DNA of 64,000 bases from Atherinomorus stipes (taxonomy: Eukaryota > Chordata > Actinopteri > Atheriniformes > Atherinidae): NCBI GenBank assembly GCA_023101725.1, contig JALJCO010003454.1:1-64000 (forward strand), in the 5' to 3' direction. The notes beneath the pieces are model-generated. The model made no database searches and was not told the DNA's origin. It was given only the letters and a program-made list of their open reading frames with translations. Each line of letters opens with the position of its first letter. The stretch's first letter is position 1. Shown in pieces: positions 22,346-35,353 of the stretch. A program made the translations under genes and the position numbers.

Positions 22346-22917
22346 CAACCACAAAGTGACATTAAAGGTTGTTTCTGTTTCATAAATTGGTCTGATTGAA
22401 TTTGTGCTCATTCAAGGAGACTGATGAGGAGCTGAAAGACTTGTAAATTTCTGTGGCACAAAGGAAGTAATAAATAAAAATAGAAAACATCGGACATCGG
22501 CCAAGTTGTTTTGTTAAACATCGGTATCGGTATCGGCCCGGACTTTCACAATCGGTGCATCCCTACCGGATAGCGCTGTTATGTGATCACGTGACATCAT
22601 CGCAGTGCAGCGCCTTTTAACCAAAGCACCGTACCACACGTGACAGAAGCAAAGGTGTCATTCCTGCTTTGTTTTTATGCCAGGTCACATGGGAAATGAC
22701 AGGGTTTTTTTTCAACCAACGGATTGCAGTGTGTTAAGCTCCACCGCATTGGTCCGGATCAGTTAGATTAGTACCCCTACGGAGGGGTACTGAAAAGTAG
22801 GACGGGTCAGGCCGGATATTAGGGTACCCGTCCCAGTTTTTATCTGTGGAGACGCAAAAAAACATGGCCCAACCCAACCCGACCCGACCCAGACCAGCTG
22901 GTGGAAGCGGGGCTTTA

Positions 22918-25900
22918 TATTTAATCTTGACACCCCCACCTGTCACCAGTTTATCTACTGATTGTGGTATATCTCAGAAAGCTTTTACTTGTAGAAGTAC
23001 TTGTCTTTTCTGCCTCTATTGGAACTTTTGTTTTCTTTTTCCCATAATGTGCAATATAACAAATGTAAAATATGCTTATACTGTATCTAATGGTTAATTT
23101 TTTTGTTGCATTTTCAAGAACATTTTAACTTTTCTGAAAACCGTGTAGATTTATTAATCGAAAATACAGTATATTAATATCTTAAATGCCTTTGACAGTT
23201 ACTTTAATATATTTACAATCCATATCACTAATTATACACCAGCATGCAACTTTGCACAAGATATACAGTGCATGTCTAAAACTGTTGATAAATGTGTTTT
23301 AAATCTGCTTAAAAAGATTTTTTTTCCTAATTTGACCCTCTTGAAGTTCTACCCATTTATATATTTTTGCTGGTGAATAACCAAGCAGTTTATTTTTGGC
23401 AACCAGCTCACATTTTATGACCAATCTGATCATGTATAAAAACATATACTTATACCAGATCACATTAAACAAAGACATAAATGTTTATTGAGCTGCAGTA
23501 TTCCTGAAAAGTGTGACTGTGTCTGTGACAAACTGACCGCAGGGTGTTGTGGGTTCCCAAAGAGGATTATTATGCAACAATACAACAGTCCAACAAGGGG
23601 CCTGGATCCTCCTTCCTGGAAACTGGAAACCCTGTCATCTTATCATCAGCTAGTGAACAATGACAAGGAGAGGTGACTGGATTCATGTAATCTGTTGCTG
23701 TAGATGTTTTTTACATGGCGGTCTGATTTTGAAACTAAACCCTGAAGATTCACTGTCAGCTATGTGCTGTGTGACAGCACGAGAAGGAGGTCAAGGGAAA
23801 TTTAATAGGTGTTTTTCAACTAACAGAGTGGGAAACAGCAGCCATGACAACAAGATTACAGAAACTGATGGATGAATTTGGTTTGAAAAGAGCACATGGC
23901 AGTGATAATTCTTATGTTTTACATTTTGCAGATGTTTCTCAGTAGTTATCTGACTCCAGTGTTAATTAATGTTTTTCTCTTCTCTGACTGCTTTTCCTCT
24001 TACCTCAACCAGTTCTTGGGTCTGAAAAAGGATTCTGAATGTTAACAACAAAATGTTTACATGTAAGGACTTGTTTGGTTAGATCGTAAGAACTTTGGCT
24101 TAAAGCTGTATAAAGAATCCTGAAATGAATTTCGTAGGGATTTGGCAAAATTTCATAAGAGCAGCGTAAACTATTGTTTGACACATTTTAGAACATTTTC
24201 TTTCAAGGAGTAGTTCGAAATACTCTTGCATTATAACTGATTTGCCTCAGATATTCTGTGGAGTGGATAAGATTGTTTTAAATGAGTGTGCTAGAAGATC
24301 CCATTGACTTGCACTAGCATTCACATCAGCACTCTCCTGCAGCTAGAATAATGGGATGAAATATGTTGAAACTGTCTCCATTGATAAATAGTGCCCTGCT
24401 ACCTCCAAAATAAGACCACTTTTTAAAAATTCCAAACAACCTGTGATATTGGGAAAAGGAAATAGATGGATGTTTTTTTCTAATGCCCTCCAAACTGAAG
24501 GGAAGAACAAACTCCTCCATCTTTCTTCCCTCCCTCTCCCCAACCTCCTTCAGCTCCCTTTTCCGCTAAACCTCACCACTTCCCCATCCATATACTGTCC
24601 AATTTTCCTAATCCTAAAAGTCTCTACGTCTGGCTTAACCCTCAAGAGCCAAGCCTCGACCACATATCAAATACCTCACATGCACTCACCTGATAGCCCA
24701 CGCGGCACGCTCAGCACATCACAAACCCCCCTCCTGGACTTCCGCCTCTCCTTAACCAGCCTCGCACCACATACTCACTCCGACTCCAGTTTCTCCAGGG
24801 TGCCATTGGGCTGTTGGGGGAGAGCTGGTAGTTTATGATCTAACCGATCACCCTGAACAGAACATGTGTTCAGAAGTTTATAAAGGTCCAATTGAGTTAA
24901 TCTGTGAAGGTTCAAGTGCAATTCGACTGCAGTCTAACAAAAACCTGAAATCCTTCTTTGGTTTTGGTGACTAGTGTATTCATCAGTCTTCTGAGCCATC
25001 AAGCATCATTATTGTCCTGAGACAATCAATTATCCCATCAGTTTGTTTCTTTGTTTTGTTGTCCCATCACACTCTCCTGCTGCAGTGTTTGTAAAGAACA
25101 GGGAATTTCCTTTTGTCTGGAATCATGTCCATGAGATAACTGGAGCACCTTGCCTTTTATACTTGTAAACAAAATTCTGGCATTTATGTTTCTTGGAGCT
25201 GATGTTAACGTAAAGATGCTGTAATACCAGATCATCTGCATATGAATTTTGTTGGTTCTGTGTTTTCCTTTGCTGAATGTTGTTTATAACTCATAAATCA
25301 GGTTGAATAAGAAGTCATGGGGCTTTTTTTGGAAACTATGCAGCACTGCAAGTGTGCTTACACATGCACCTTGAATGACTGCGTCAAACTCCATCAAGGT
25401 GTTGAGTGTACACCTCCGAATGGCACGCAAGTTTATTTATATCATTCGTCTACCGTACTGTAATGTTGTGTGTGGTTACATACGTGCATGCATGGGTGTA
25501 TTTTTTGTGTGTGAAAACCCAGGTATGCTCTGCCACCTCTAATTAACTCGGTGTAGATGTGTGTGAGTCAGCAGCAGTTGACAGCATAATCACCTTGTGG
25601 CTCACCTGTTTATACGTGCAAACACACATTCTCTTACACACAAATGCATGCTTACACATTCACAGTTGTAGGCTGGCGAACCCGTTGTGAACCCCTGGGA
25701 GAGCTCTTATTGTGCAGGTGAGAATTTAGGGTGAAACCCAAAGTAGTGCGTGGCAAATAAACGCAACTATTAAACAAGGGCATGTCATAACTCATCCCTG
25801 AATGCCAGCTGAGGTGCAGTCTTGCCAATCTGTGTGTTTGTCTGTCTGTCTGATGTAACCTGGCAGCTCAGGTGCACACAGAGGGCAACATGCCGTTGAG

Positions 25901-27780
25901 AGGTGGCAACCCGCAGCCACAGGTAGGCAAGGAAATGAACGTTCAGGGAAATTAATCAGCAGCTATTCAAGTGAAATAGAACATAAACAAATACACTGGT
26001 TTCATAAAGCAGGAAGTTCCTTTTAATTTCCCCATGAGCAGGCTATTAGTTCTTGTTAATGACTTTCCAAAGACATGTTTTGGACTTGGATAATCTGGAA
26101 ATTATTTCAGAAATTTAAAAAAAAAAGAGAAACACTTCTCTTTTTTTCTCATTAACAAATACATTAATTAGAAGAATCTCAGTCAGAAGATTCTCCTGGT
26201 TCCATGAATTAAAACATACAATTTATGTGTTTACTGTCACAAGTTGAAGTTGAACCAAAGGTGCTTTGGCAACATTATTTACAAAGAAGATACAAGTTTG
26301 TGAAGCAGTTCTTGTGCACGCTAAGGTCTATCTTGTACAGTACATTACTGAAATAATAATTATGATAAGTTAAGTAAACCTAAAACTTGTTTCAAACCTG
26401 TCAAACCACTTTAAATCCTTGTGTCTATCTCCAAAGTTAACCTGGGAAGTTAGGTGTTTCCCTATTCTAAAGCAAAATAATAGTACAATTTGTCTGTAAT
26501 GAAATATAATATTCATTGGTGCATGCTACTATGTATAGAGTCAGATATCTGAAATTAAACTGAATTTCAATAACAAACAGGGGATTTCCATATAAAACAT
26601 GATATAAAAGCATGATTTGGTTCTTCTTTAAAAAAAAAAAAACATGAATCAAAACTCAAGAAAATCAGTGTCTGTTTTAATTGTGGTGATTACTCTAATA
26701 AAGATAATAATTGTTTCAAATGTTCAGGTTTTACCGGAGTCAAAGGAAGCAGGAACAACAACACAGTAATCAAATTTAAACTATATTGTAGCAGAAGCAC
26801 TTTAGTAAGTCAAATGGTTCCCAGAAAAGTTCAAAAGGTCTTTTAGTTTCTGTTACATCGAGTCTGTTGTTTGACAAGCAGGAGTAACACGCAGCAACAC
26901 CGACATAAAAAACAGACGGTTGAAATATTCCAATTGTGGTTCATGACCTTTGCTTGGCATGCTGCGACAGTCCCATCATACTTTATCCTGCATCCTTTAC
27001 CTGACCCCAGAAAAATAACAAGTTATCGTGTGCCAGGAGGCACCATCAGCTCCGTAAAGCTCTGGTGAAAGCAGTGAACTTAAAGACATGCAGGTGGTGG
27101 CACAAAAGGTCTAAAGGCTGAGGGGAGATGTGGAGGAGAGATAACTGTAACGTGTGTTGTTTGTTAAAATCTTCTGCTAATCCCATAAACAGACCCAAAA
27201 CAAATTTTATTTTCTAAGGAACCACTGGTCCCAATTTAATGGAATAAAAAATAAACTTGAGAGATTTTTTTCTTCAATTGACAAATATAAAGAACTGTCG
27301 TTACCCAACTGAAGGGTTGGTCATTCCACACTTAGTGTGTTCGTGGATCCATGATATGTTCATCTGTGTGTGACTGTAGATAAAAACTAAACAAAAAATT
27401 GATGAAGCTCTGCATAGTGTGTAGCAGACATCTATTTAATCAATTGTTAGAGAATCCGAGTGAATGAAAAATAGACTGCAAAACATTGTGTCAAGTTCAG
27501 ATAAGATTAAACAATGAGCTAAGTGCAGACCATCTGCTGTTTTAAAGAGAATCCTCATGATTTCAGCTCTGAAATAATCTTTGTTCATTTTAACAGCTGC
27601 TTTTTCAGAAGAGCAAAGCCAAACCATCAAAAAAATCACTGATACATCCAATAGCTTACAGCTCAAATTTTTCTTCACACTCCCAAAACTCCCTCGAATT
27701 CACAACAACAAAGTATAACATGTAAATATTGATTCACAATGCACCGACACAAAGTGGTTGCAGGAACATAGTCAGGATGT
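22918..27780. other. Repeat-poor stretch
   Basis: 4.9 kb without a recognisable transposon or gene. It contains a C-rich, TG-poor block at about 24500-24800, a TGTC repeat at 25838-25852, a small hairpin aaaaagagaa-acac-ttctcttttt at about 26123-26146 and short A-runs. Together with 10.2-13.6 kb it is the best place to look for conserved noncoding sequence. Confidence 0.5.
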
Positions 27781-28224
27781 TTGAGCTGCACAATTGAACC
27801 TTGGCAGTTTTTTTCACTTCACAAAGATTAATGGCATCTGTCTTGCATCCTGTCTCTTCTCTGAGTTCTTTCCAGTCAGTAAAAGTCAGCACAATGATGA
27901 CTCTTGTCTTATTTCTTGCTTTGTCCCTTTCTTTCACTCTTTTCTTTGCTTCCACCTCATTTCTTTCTTTAATCAGCCATGGTGGATGCTCAAAACTGGC
28001 ACTGCATTAATATCCAGTTGTTGGGGTGTGATGCATTGCCTTAAAATGCACAATGTAGCTGTGACATTATGTCCTGGGTGGGGAAAAAAGTCCACAAGTG
28101 TGGTTTCTCAGCCCCGATCCCAGAGCCAATGGTGGCAAAAATGCACTTAATGAATGTTGGCGTGCCATCAAAACAAGTCAGAAATGCATATTTTTAAAGT
28201 CTAAAAGTTCTGTTGTGTCTTTAA
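27781..28224. mobile_element. AGACACACAACG element, diverged copy 2
   Basis: The right end (aagtctaaaagttctgttgtgtct-TTAA, to 28224) and the body (ccagtcagtaaaagtcagca, gactcttgtcttat, tttctcagccccg, aatgaatgttggcgtgccatcaaaacaagtcagaaa) match 21225-21700 in the same orientation. The left terminus has decayed (TTGAGCTGCACAATTGAACC against TTAAAGACACACAACGGAAC). Confidence 0.78.
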
Positions 28225-30661
28225 GATCTGTAGGAAACATAAATAAACTAACACTGTTCTTATGAGCTTTTAAACACCATCTGGCAAAACAACAGAAGGC
28301 TGAGTCGTTACTGTCCATCTGTAAAACTGGGAAAGCAACTTAAAAACTAAAATAAACCCATTAAAATCCATACTGACAGAGGTGTAAAGCATCTCCCTGC
28401 AACATCACGTCTGGTTTCAGAGAACAGCGCCACAGTGTGTTCAGATGTGATGAAATGCAGCAATGTTTCCTAATAACTCATTTATGCACCTGTTTCTTTT
28501 ACATAGATCATAATGAAGAACATTTTTGTCTATAAAACATGACAGAAAATGTCACAATCATGTCATCAACACTTTTAGGCTCAGAAGTTATTGCATTGAG
28601 AGAGACCAAGCTACTTTGTATGGAGACAATGGTTTTGTTTGGCCATGTCATGAGGAGAAAACATGGATGAAAACTATGTAAAGAACTGTGTGTGGTAAAT
28701 GCATTTAATTGAAAATCTGGCTTAATTTTCCAATTTTCCAGCCACATCAGCTGGTGACCTGTAAAGTTAAATCAAGAGCTGCTCCCCAGTGTCATTTACC
28801 ACACCTTGCACTTCTACTTTTCAAGAATCCCCTGATGAGTTTTGCATTGCTGCTTCTTTTTGTGACTGAGTACTATGATAGAAGTTAGCTATTGCAGTTT
28901 TGGAAAATTCTCTAGAAATTAAGATTAGAAGGTTCAATAAAATGAAATAAACAACCTCATAATTCAACATGACAAACAATAAAAGGATAAGTGAAGACAA
29001 AAAAGATGCTGACCATCTCCATTAATCAAGTCCATGACTCAAAAAAAGCCCCAGTGGTGTAGATCTAACCTGCTTTGAACAGGTGTGCTGTACAAACATT
29101 TCAGTGGTTTAATCCACCCACATGCTGTGACTGAAAGAAGGGGGGAGAGATTTCTAAAGATAAATGTATGAACTTTCAACAGCGCAGGCTGTTATCAGAT
29201 AGAATCAGATGAAAGCGATGCGTAATAGTCTCTAATGAATCGCCCTAAATCAAATCAACCCGGGGAACATAAAGATTGGACCTCACAATAACAAAACCTG
29301 TTTGGTTAAGAGTAAAAGTGGGAGGTGAAAACTGTGGGGCTGCTGCCTTGGAAACAAAATAATTTCAAACTGAGTTACGCAACATCCCACTTTGCATCAG
29401 GATGTACAATATTATCACACACTCTGGAGTCTCAAATGCCAAAATTATGAAACTGTTTTACGATTAAAACAGAGATGAGTTGAGAAGAAAACAAACTTAT
29501 GCACATAGAAACTCTGCATCTTGTACAAATACAGCTGGAGCACACCCAGTATACATGGTAACTGGGCCCAACAACCACTTTAAACACAACCACAGAAAAG
29601 AGGTGTTTGCAAGCTGCGTGGATTCGCTACACCCCGGTCAATTCTGCTGACAATAACCAAACAGCAAAACATGAACCCACAATGTTACCCTGTTTGATGT
29701 TCCCCGGCTCATTTTTTTAATCTTTACTTCAATAGAGGGGTGTCTGAAAGGCAGAGTGGAGATGTTCAGGAACAGGGTTTGCAGCGGTAAAACCCGCGGA
29801 TAACAATAAGCGTTTTACACTGAGCAGGAATCCAGAGAACTTGAGCAGAGAAACACAGAGACAATAGTTGGCTGTGAAAGAGTGACGATCACACTAACAT
29901 GCTAAATCTCTGCCTTTGTGCCCCAAGGCTTTGATCCCAAACTTCAAGTGAGCCTCTTGTTGAGTGTGTTTGCTCTTATTCAGATATATTAAGACTTTCC
30001 ATTATGTGCCGACATCAGAAACAGCCTGTGGTATTTGCTTAAAGATTAGTTTACTTAAAAGCCCCCAAATGGCCTTGAAAACAGAGAAAACCTTCCATTG
30101 ACAGAGATGAGAGGTAATCTGTGCACAGTTGAGTCATTTCGTGGCTGTTCTAGCATGAGTATTCGTTTCTCAGCATCTTTTGCTGTTAGATAAATATGTA
30201 TTGAAATTGTGGAGCTTAAGCGAACATACCACAGGAGCGTAAACTTCTTCTTTCATGCCCTGAGTTCAAAACACTGTTTACTGAGACACTCGGAGGTTAG
30301 AGCCAAACCGTTACGCTTTTGTGTATATCTACAGAGGTTTTGTATACTTTAAGGGCATGTATCCGAGGGCTTGTTTGGGTAATTTGTATGTCTGAAAAAT
30401 GCTCACTGTTGGTGTTGTTCATCCAGAAAGACACTGAGCTGGTACATGGTTGGGCCAGTAAAGGTCACAAACCTGTGACCTGTGATCCTTCCATCTGATT
30501 GGCTTAAGCCAAGGAACTGTGTAAAGAGTCAACAAAAGGTTCAGCAACATCAACAGATTACTTCAAATACATACACAACTACATTAATTCTGGCCTTTGG
30601 AATAAACTAAAATCAACTCAATTTGAGTGTACGTGTGACCACCAAATTAACTATGAGGCAG
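28225..30661. other. Unassigned stretch
   Basis: 2.4 kb with no recognised gene, RNA or transposon. Confidence 0.45.
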
Positions 30662-31271
30662 TTAAAGGTTGAATATGGAATACGGACAGAACAGCGACAT
30701 CACGTGTGTCTAGGTTGTAGTTGCAACGGCAGAAAAACAACTAGCGCTGGGATGCAGGCTCGCTGCCGATACGCAAGGCCAACAGCCTGCAGCATGTTTA
30801 ACAGTCGAGAGGAGTTTATACTGAAGCTAACGTTGCATGTTAGAAACAGCTGCTTCCGATCAGAGGAAAGCGCCATTTGTGTTTTCTCCGTGGAAACGTT
30901 ATGTGGGTCATTTAGTGAAGCTCACCTAAATTTCCCAGGTTTTGTTTTCAGGTCACCCTCCTAGAAACAGATAATTCTCAGGGCTTGAAGCAGCTGCTTC
31001 ACTGGTCATCTCTACGGTTTTCCCCTGTACAAGCCTGACTATGACCGAAATATTGTTTCCACAAGAGATCGTATATGGCAACCTGCAATGGGGCGGTGGT
31101 TATAGACGTAAATAAAATGCCATTTGACCCGTAAAAAATTATTTTATAATTATTTTTAGGCTAAATATAATTTTTCTGGGAAATGTTGTCTCATTCTGTA
31201 ACCCCAAACGACTGTGAGGTTTATTTTGAAAAATATAGTTTTAATAAAAATGTTCCATATTCAACCTTTAA
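30662..31271. mobile_element. TTAA-flanked element (AGGTTGAATATGGAA ends)
   Basis: TTAA at 30662-30665 and 31268-31271 brackets AGGTTGAATATGGAATA and TTCCATATTCAACCT, inverted without mismatch over 15 bp. About 610 bp, nonautonomous. The 113-codon ORF over its left half is not recognisable as a transposase. Confidence 0.87.
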
Positions 31272-31469
31272 AACACCTCTGCATCTGTAGTTGAATGTTT
31301 ATCCACTTTTTAGAATTAAATTTGAACACTTCCTGATGTTAACATGTCTCCTCGTTCCATCATGACTGTCCTCGTCTGTGGAACAGCCAACCAGAGAACC
31401 TCAGGGCTGCAGAGATGTTTGTAAAGAGAGGCTCGAGACCCTTGATTTAATTTAATTTTATTTTATTCT

Positions 31470-31855
31470 CATGGTTATTTTCTGTACCGCTTATCCAATT
31501 CAGGGTCGCAGGGGTTGCTGGAGCCTATCCCAGCTATTATCAGGCGAGAGGCGGGGTACACCCTGGACAGGTCACCAGTCTGTCGCAGGACCAACACAGA
31601 GAGACAGACAACCATTCACACTCACATTCACTCCTAGGGACAATTGACCAATTAACCTAACATGCATGTCTTCAGATGGTGGGAGGAAGCCGGAGCACCC
31701 GGAGAGAACCCACGCATACACGGGGAAAACATGCAAACTCCACACAGGAAGGCCACTGTTAGAATTGGTCAAACCCCCTACCCAGCTGGGAATCAAACTA
31801 GCAACCTTCTTACCCTGAGGCTACAGTGCTAACCACCATGCCACCGTGCAGCCCT
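31470..31855 (+). mobile_element. LINE 3' end (L2/Maui-like), copy 2
   Basis: Same sequence as copy 1 at 18 kb but uninterrupted: agggtcgcaggggttgctgg, gcctatcccagctattatca, gagaggcggggtacaccctg, catgcatgtcttcagatggt, ggaagccggagcacccggag, gctaaccaccatgccaccgt. The body is 5'-truncated, as is usual for LINEs, with no reverse-transcriptase code. An ATTTT-rich tract lies on both sides. Confidence 0.77.
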
Positions 31856-33087
31856 TAATTTTATTCTATTCTATTTAATTCTATTTGATGTTATCTTGGA
31901 TTTTATTCAATCTTTTAGCATATTATTTTTTAAATTCCTTTATATATGTATTTTTATCCATGTTGCTCATATCTGTCAGCTTGTTTCAGTCTGGGGGCTT
32001 TGCCTACTCCGTCTGAAGGGAGGTGGTGCTGTATGTGACTGCCCTTGTCTTGGTGGCAGGGGTCCTGCACTGCAGCCCTATGGCAATGGTCATCTGATGC
32101 TTTCATGGGCGCCGCCTTCATGAGAATGATCAAGATTTATGAATGTCTTTTAATGGCTATAATTCAATCTGAATGTTAAAGTCTAATTGAACTATTTTAA
32201 TATTGACTTTGATTTTAATCCAGGCTGCTGGAGGCTACTCTGTGATTTCATTCAACTGTCCAGAATCAACTACAAACAGCTACAACTACAGGGCATTTTT
32301 ATTTTATAGAGATCATCATGTAAAAAAAGAAAAAAAAGTGTTTTAATTTTTATAAAAAAGATGTTTCATTATCATTCTTTTGGAATGGTAAAAAGGGAGA
32401 AATTCCCACGAACTGTAATGATGCTCACTGGTATGTCCCTGAACACAACATTTCTCACCTTGGTCACTGGGACAGGAAGGGGGGGGGGGTTTGAAGAGAC
32501 GGGGCTGCTGCTGGTGGAAAATTTGTTTAAATATGATTAAGAAAGGACAAGGATAGTTAATATAAATATCTTGCTAAACAATTACAGTTTTTCTCCATTG
32601 GTTTGGCTCATTTCTTGAGTCAGAAATTACATTCTTAAACTCTAAGATCATTTGCCTGAACAGTCTTACAGTTCTCACAACACCACAGCTCACTTGCAAA
32701 ATCTCATATCTCTCAAAACAGTTCATTCATCCTTCAGAACTTAATTTCTTACCCATACAAATAGTCAGAGCCACCAAAATGGACAGATTCTTCTCAATTA
32801 CTTTGTCTCATTTCCCTAAACAAACTGGACGTTCTCACTACTCTTGGTGCTTTTGCCAAAATAACCTGGATTTTTCAGCACAACACCATGGTTCACCTGC
32901 AGAAGCTCATATCTCTCCCAAAACAGTTCATCATTGGGTCAAAATCGAGTTTTTTTTTTTCTCAAAGAAATAGTTAGAGCACCAAAAAACACATCATCCC
33001 TGTAGCATTGTGTACCACTGCAAACCAAAATGTTTAGGTATTTTGTCACTACGGCAGAGGACCATGGCAATATACCTTTACTGACAA
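31856..33087. other. Unassigned stretch with a G-run
   Basis: No gene recognised. An 11-base G run at 32479-32489 (after ggacaggaa). The words aactcacttgcaaaatctcatatctctc and ttcacctgcagaagctcatatctctc at about 32687 and 32891 are two diverged copies of one roughly 200-bp segment. Confidence 0.45.
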
Positions 33088-33306
33088 TTTTTTTTTTTTT
33101 TATCTTGTTGTCCCTGAGGGGAATTAGGCTCTGCATTTTAGCCCAGTCTCTGTACTGTGAGTATCAGAGGAGGGGCTGCTCCTGGGCGCCGGGGGTTAGG
33201 ACCTGCAGGGGTCCACAGTGGTACACCCAGGAGTCGTGTCGGGGAAACGAACCCGGGTCCTCCGCGCCCAAGCCCACGATGCTACCACTGGGCTATCCAC
33301 TCCCCC
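33088..33306 (-). mobile_element. tRNA-derived SINE, reverse strand
   Basis: Read on the minus strand it begins gggggagtggatagcccagtgg, with an A-box-like tagcccagtggtagcatcg (33277-33297) and a strong B-box ggacccgggttcgtttcccc (33240-33261). The body ends gcctaattcccctcagggac, a tail type shared with teleost LINEs, then aacaagat and a 14-base A-run (T 33088-33101 on the plus strand). Head, body, tail and poly-A make a complete SINE. Target duplications are not obvious. Confidence 0.77.
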
Positions 33307-34029
33307 AATGGTAATTCTAAGTTTTATTTCGTTTTTTGTCTACCTAACAGAATACAGTTATGTTCGTCTCTTCTCTTTCTCCTTTCTTTCTTTTTAAAAT
33401 CATACTTTGAGTTTTTGGGGTGCTGCATTCTTCTTTGGATCTCTGTGACGGTTGTTTGTCTCTCGCCGGAGCTCCCTTCATGCTGGCTGTCTCTCTCGTC
33501 AGCATGCTCCTTTACGAGCCACAGATGGACCCTTCTCACATGCTCAGCTGCACTGACGAGGGGCCGTTTTTATTTAAACATTTAACAAAGAACATTTATA
33601 TAAACGTCAACTACGTTGCATGCATGTGCATAGATTGTCTATTAGTGACAGACATCGCACTCTAACAAGTGGTGACGCCACCAGCTGGACTGATCTTGCA
33701 TTCCAATTATCTCGAACACGTTTTTGCAAGGTAATTTTCCAAGGAAGTGACGTGATGAACTCGTTTTTCTGAGATACGAGCTCGTAATTTGCAGAGGACC
33801 CCGAGATTGTAGATTTAAAGATGGCAACGTCCAGTACCATTGTTATTAAACTTCTATATAAGAGATTTTCTGATCATAATTTCCAAGTGTAAACAGCATC
33901 GAGTTGTTGTTATTGAATTTTACGGTCTCATGGCGGTCTTTTTTTCTTTAAAATGCAGCCTGATTATGTGTTGTTTATTAAACAACCTAACATCCTTAAC
34001 TAGGCTATTATGAATCTGACCTGAACTTT
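33307..34029. other. Unassigned stretch
   Basis: No recognised feature. The block at about 33600-33850 (cgtgatgaactcgtttttctgagatacgagctcgtaattt) has a repeat-like look but no matching end was found. Confidence 0.4.
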
Positions 34030-34110
34030 TTTGTCTGTTTAAGCGCCCTGAGGTGATATTGTCATGAATGGACGCTATACAAATAAAGTTGAATTGAATT
34101 GAATTGAATA
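34030..34110 (+). mobile_element. LINE 3' terminus with TTGAA tail
   Basis: tgtttaagcgccctgaggtgatattgtcatgaatggacgctatacaaataaagttgaattgaattgaattgaat-type text: a gcgcc-t-gag motif, then a ggcgctat-type motif, then aaataaa and four TTGAA repeats. This is the standard 3' end of a common teleost LINE group. Only the last about 80 bp remain, typical 5' truncation. Confidence 0.68.
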
Positions 34111-35339
34111 AATACACTGAAATTAGCTGTTGTTATCATAGTAGCATTGTTATAACGTCTGTGTTATTTTTCTAGCTAGAAATGTGTTATTTCCTAGCTG
34201 TTCTAGCTCACAAATAGGCTGTTTTGGAGACTTCTATTTTTTCCCGGGTTGGTGCAACTGGAACGGAAAATACCTGTTATGACATCACCAACTCTGCTCG
34301 GAATCCCGGGACAACTGGAATGTACCAAGAAGTGCTGATGTTTTGGCGTCTCTTCCTACTTGCGTCATGGCGTGATGATGACGGTTTCGTCCTCAAAATG
34401 TTTCAGAAAACAACCATGAGACTGTGCAGAGTTGTCAGACCCCTACTGGGAGAATGCAGACTGTTCAAGTCTAGTTTGTTTGAGGAAACCCATGAGACCG
34501 TGCCCTGATGCGCCGAGGCAGTTCATGAGGACCAAACCATTTCTTGCACTTTCATGGGGGGTGGGTTGGTCAATATATAACTGACCTGAAATAACACAAC
34601 ACAAAAAGGGCTTGGTCATCTAATGGCACGCTAACTGCACAAATGACATTGTTTTTCAGGTTAAAGGTAAATGAATGGTTACTTTCAAGCTCAGACAGTG
34701 TTGTAAACAGGTCAGGTTTGAAGGTCATCTGGGCTCTAATCATCTGTCAAAATTACTATGACAGTAACATAGCTTCTGTTACTGCTCTCAGACTGACTAC
34801 TAACCTTGATCCTAAAGATGGCCTGTGATGATGTCTGATTGATGTGCTTGTTTGTTCTGAATGGCCCTTGCCAATGTGGAAGATCATGCTAATATCATTT
34901 AACCCCATCTGATAGCAAGTTAACTTTGGTTTATGTGATTTTTTTTTCCCAGAGCATCAGTCAGATCCTTAAGAAGGAGAATTAGGTTTGGATGGAATTT
35001 GGATCCTTAAACCTGAAGCAAGATGAGGAGGTTCCACAGTGTGTTGCCTCAACAGTCTACCCACTCGCTTCTACTCACATTTTAATTGTTTTCTGTTTGC
35101 TCTTAAAGTTTTCTATAGTCTTTTATACTATGTATGTCTGGGGCGTGGACACACGTCAGTAAAGCAGTGATGTAGTTTTCAGGGGCCTTTCCAAAGTGGA
35201 TTGAAACCTTTTGTGTGATAATGCCGTTCCATAGATTTTCCACATGCATTTGTGAGGGTGAATATGGTGCAACCGCGTGAATGACTCCTGGGGAGCTGCA
35301 TCTCTTTTCCATCTGGACTGCACAGGACAGTAGCAGTGC
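34111..35339. other. Unassigned stretch
   Basis: No recognised gene or complete repeat. May contain further decayed LINE sequence upstream of the 35.3-kb fragment, but no frame is convincing. Confidence 0.4.
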
Positions 35340-35353
35340 TTTATTTGGATTTG

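Larger units (their letters stand above)
21830..22565 (+). mobile_element. hAT element, internally deleted, with perfect 8-bp duplication
   Basis: CCGGATAG at 21822-21829 and 22566-22573 flanks ends TAGGGATGCACCGAT and ATCGGTGCATCCCTA. Subterminal ATCGG motifs (gacatcggtatcggccaata / aacatcggtatcggtatcgg) are the repeated binding-site-like words usual in this hAT group. At 736 bp it is far short of an autonomous copy but keeps the start of a transposase (next entry). The perfect duplication suggests a fairly recent insertion. Confidence 0.93.
21700..22914. mobile_element. PIF/Harbinger-like short element with TTA duplication, host of a hAT element
   Basis: Ends AGCCCCGTTTCCACCCGTGG and (right, read inward) AGCCCCGCTTCCACCAGCTG are inverted, followed by matching gggtctgggtc / ggtctgggtcgg. 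TTA lies just outside each end (21697-21699, 22915-22917), as PIF/Harbinger elements produce. Subterminal hairpin tagtacccctacggaggggtact near 22769. Excluding the hAT insertion the element is about 470 bp. Class inferred from target size only. Confidence 0.7.

Noticed and set aside
24443..24838. 131-codon ORF rich in Ser, Pro and Leu
   Set aside because: It follows a C-rich, low-complexity tract and matches no family I know.
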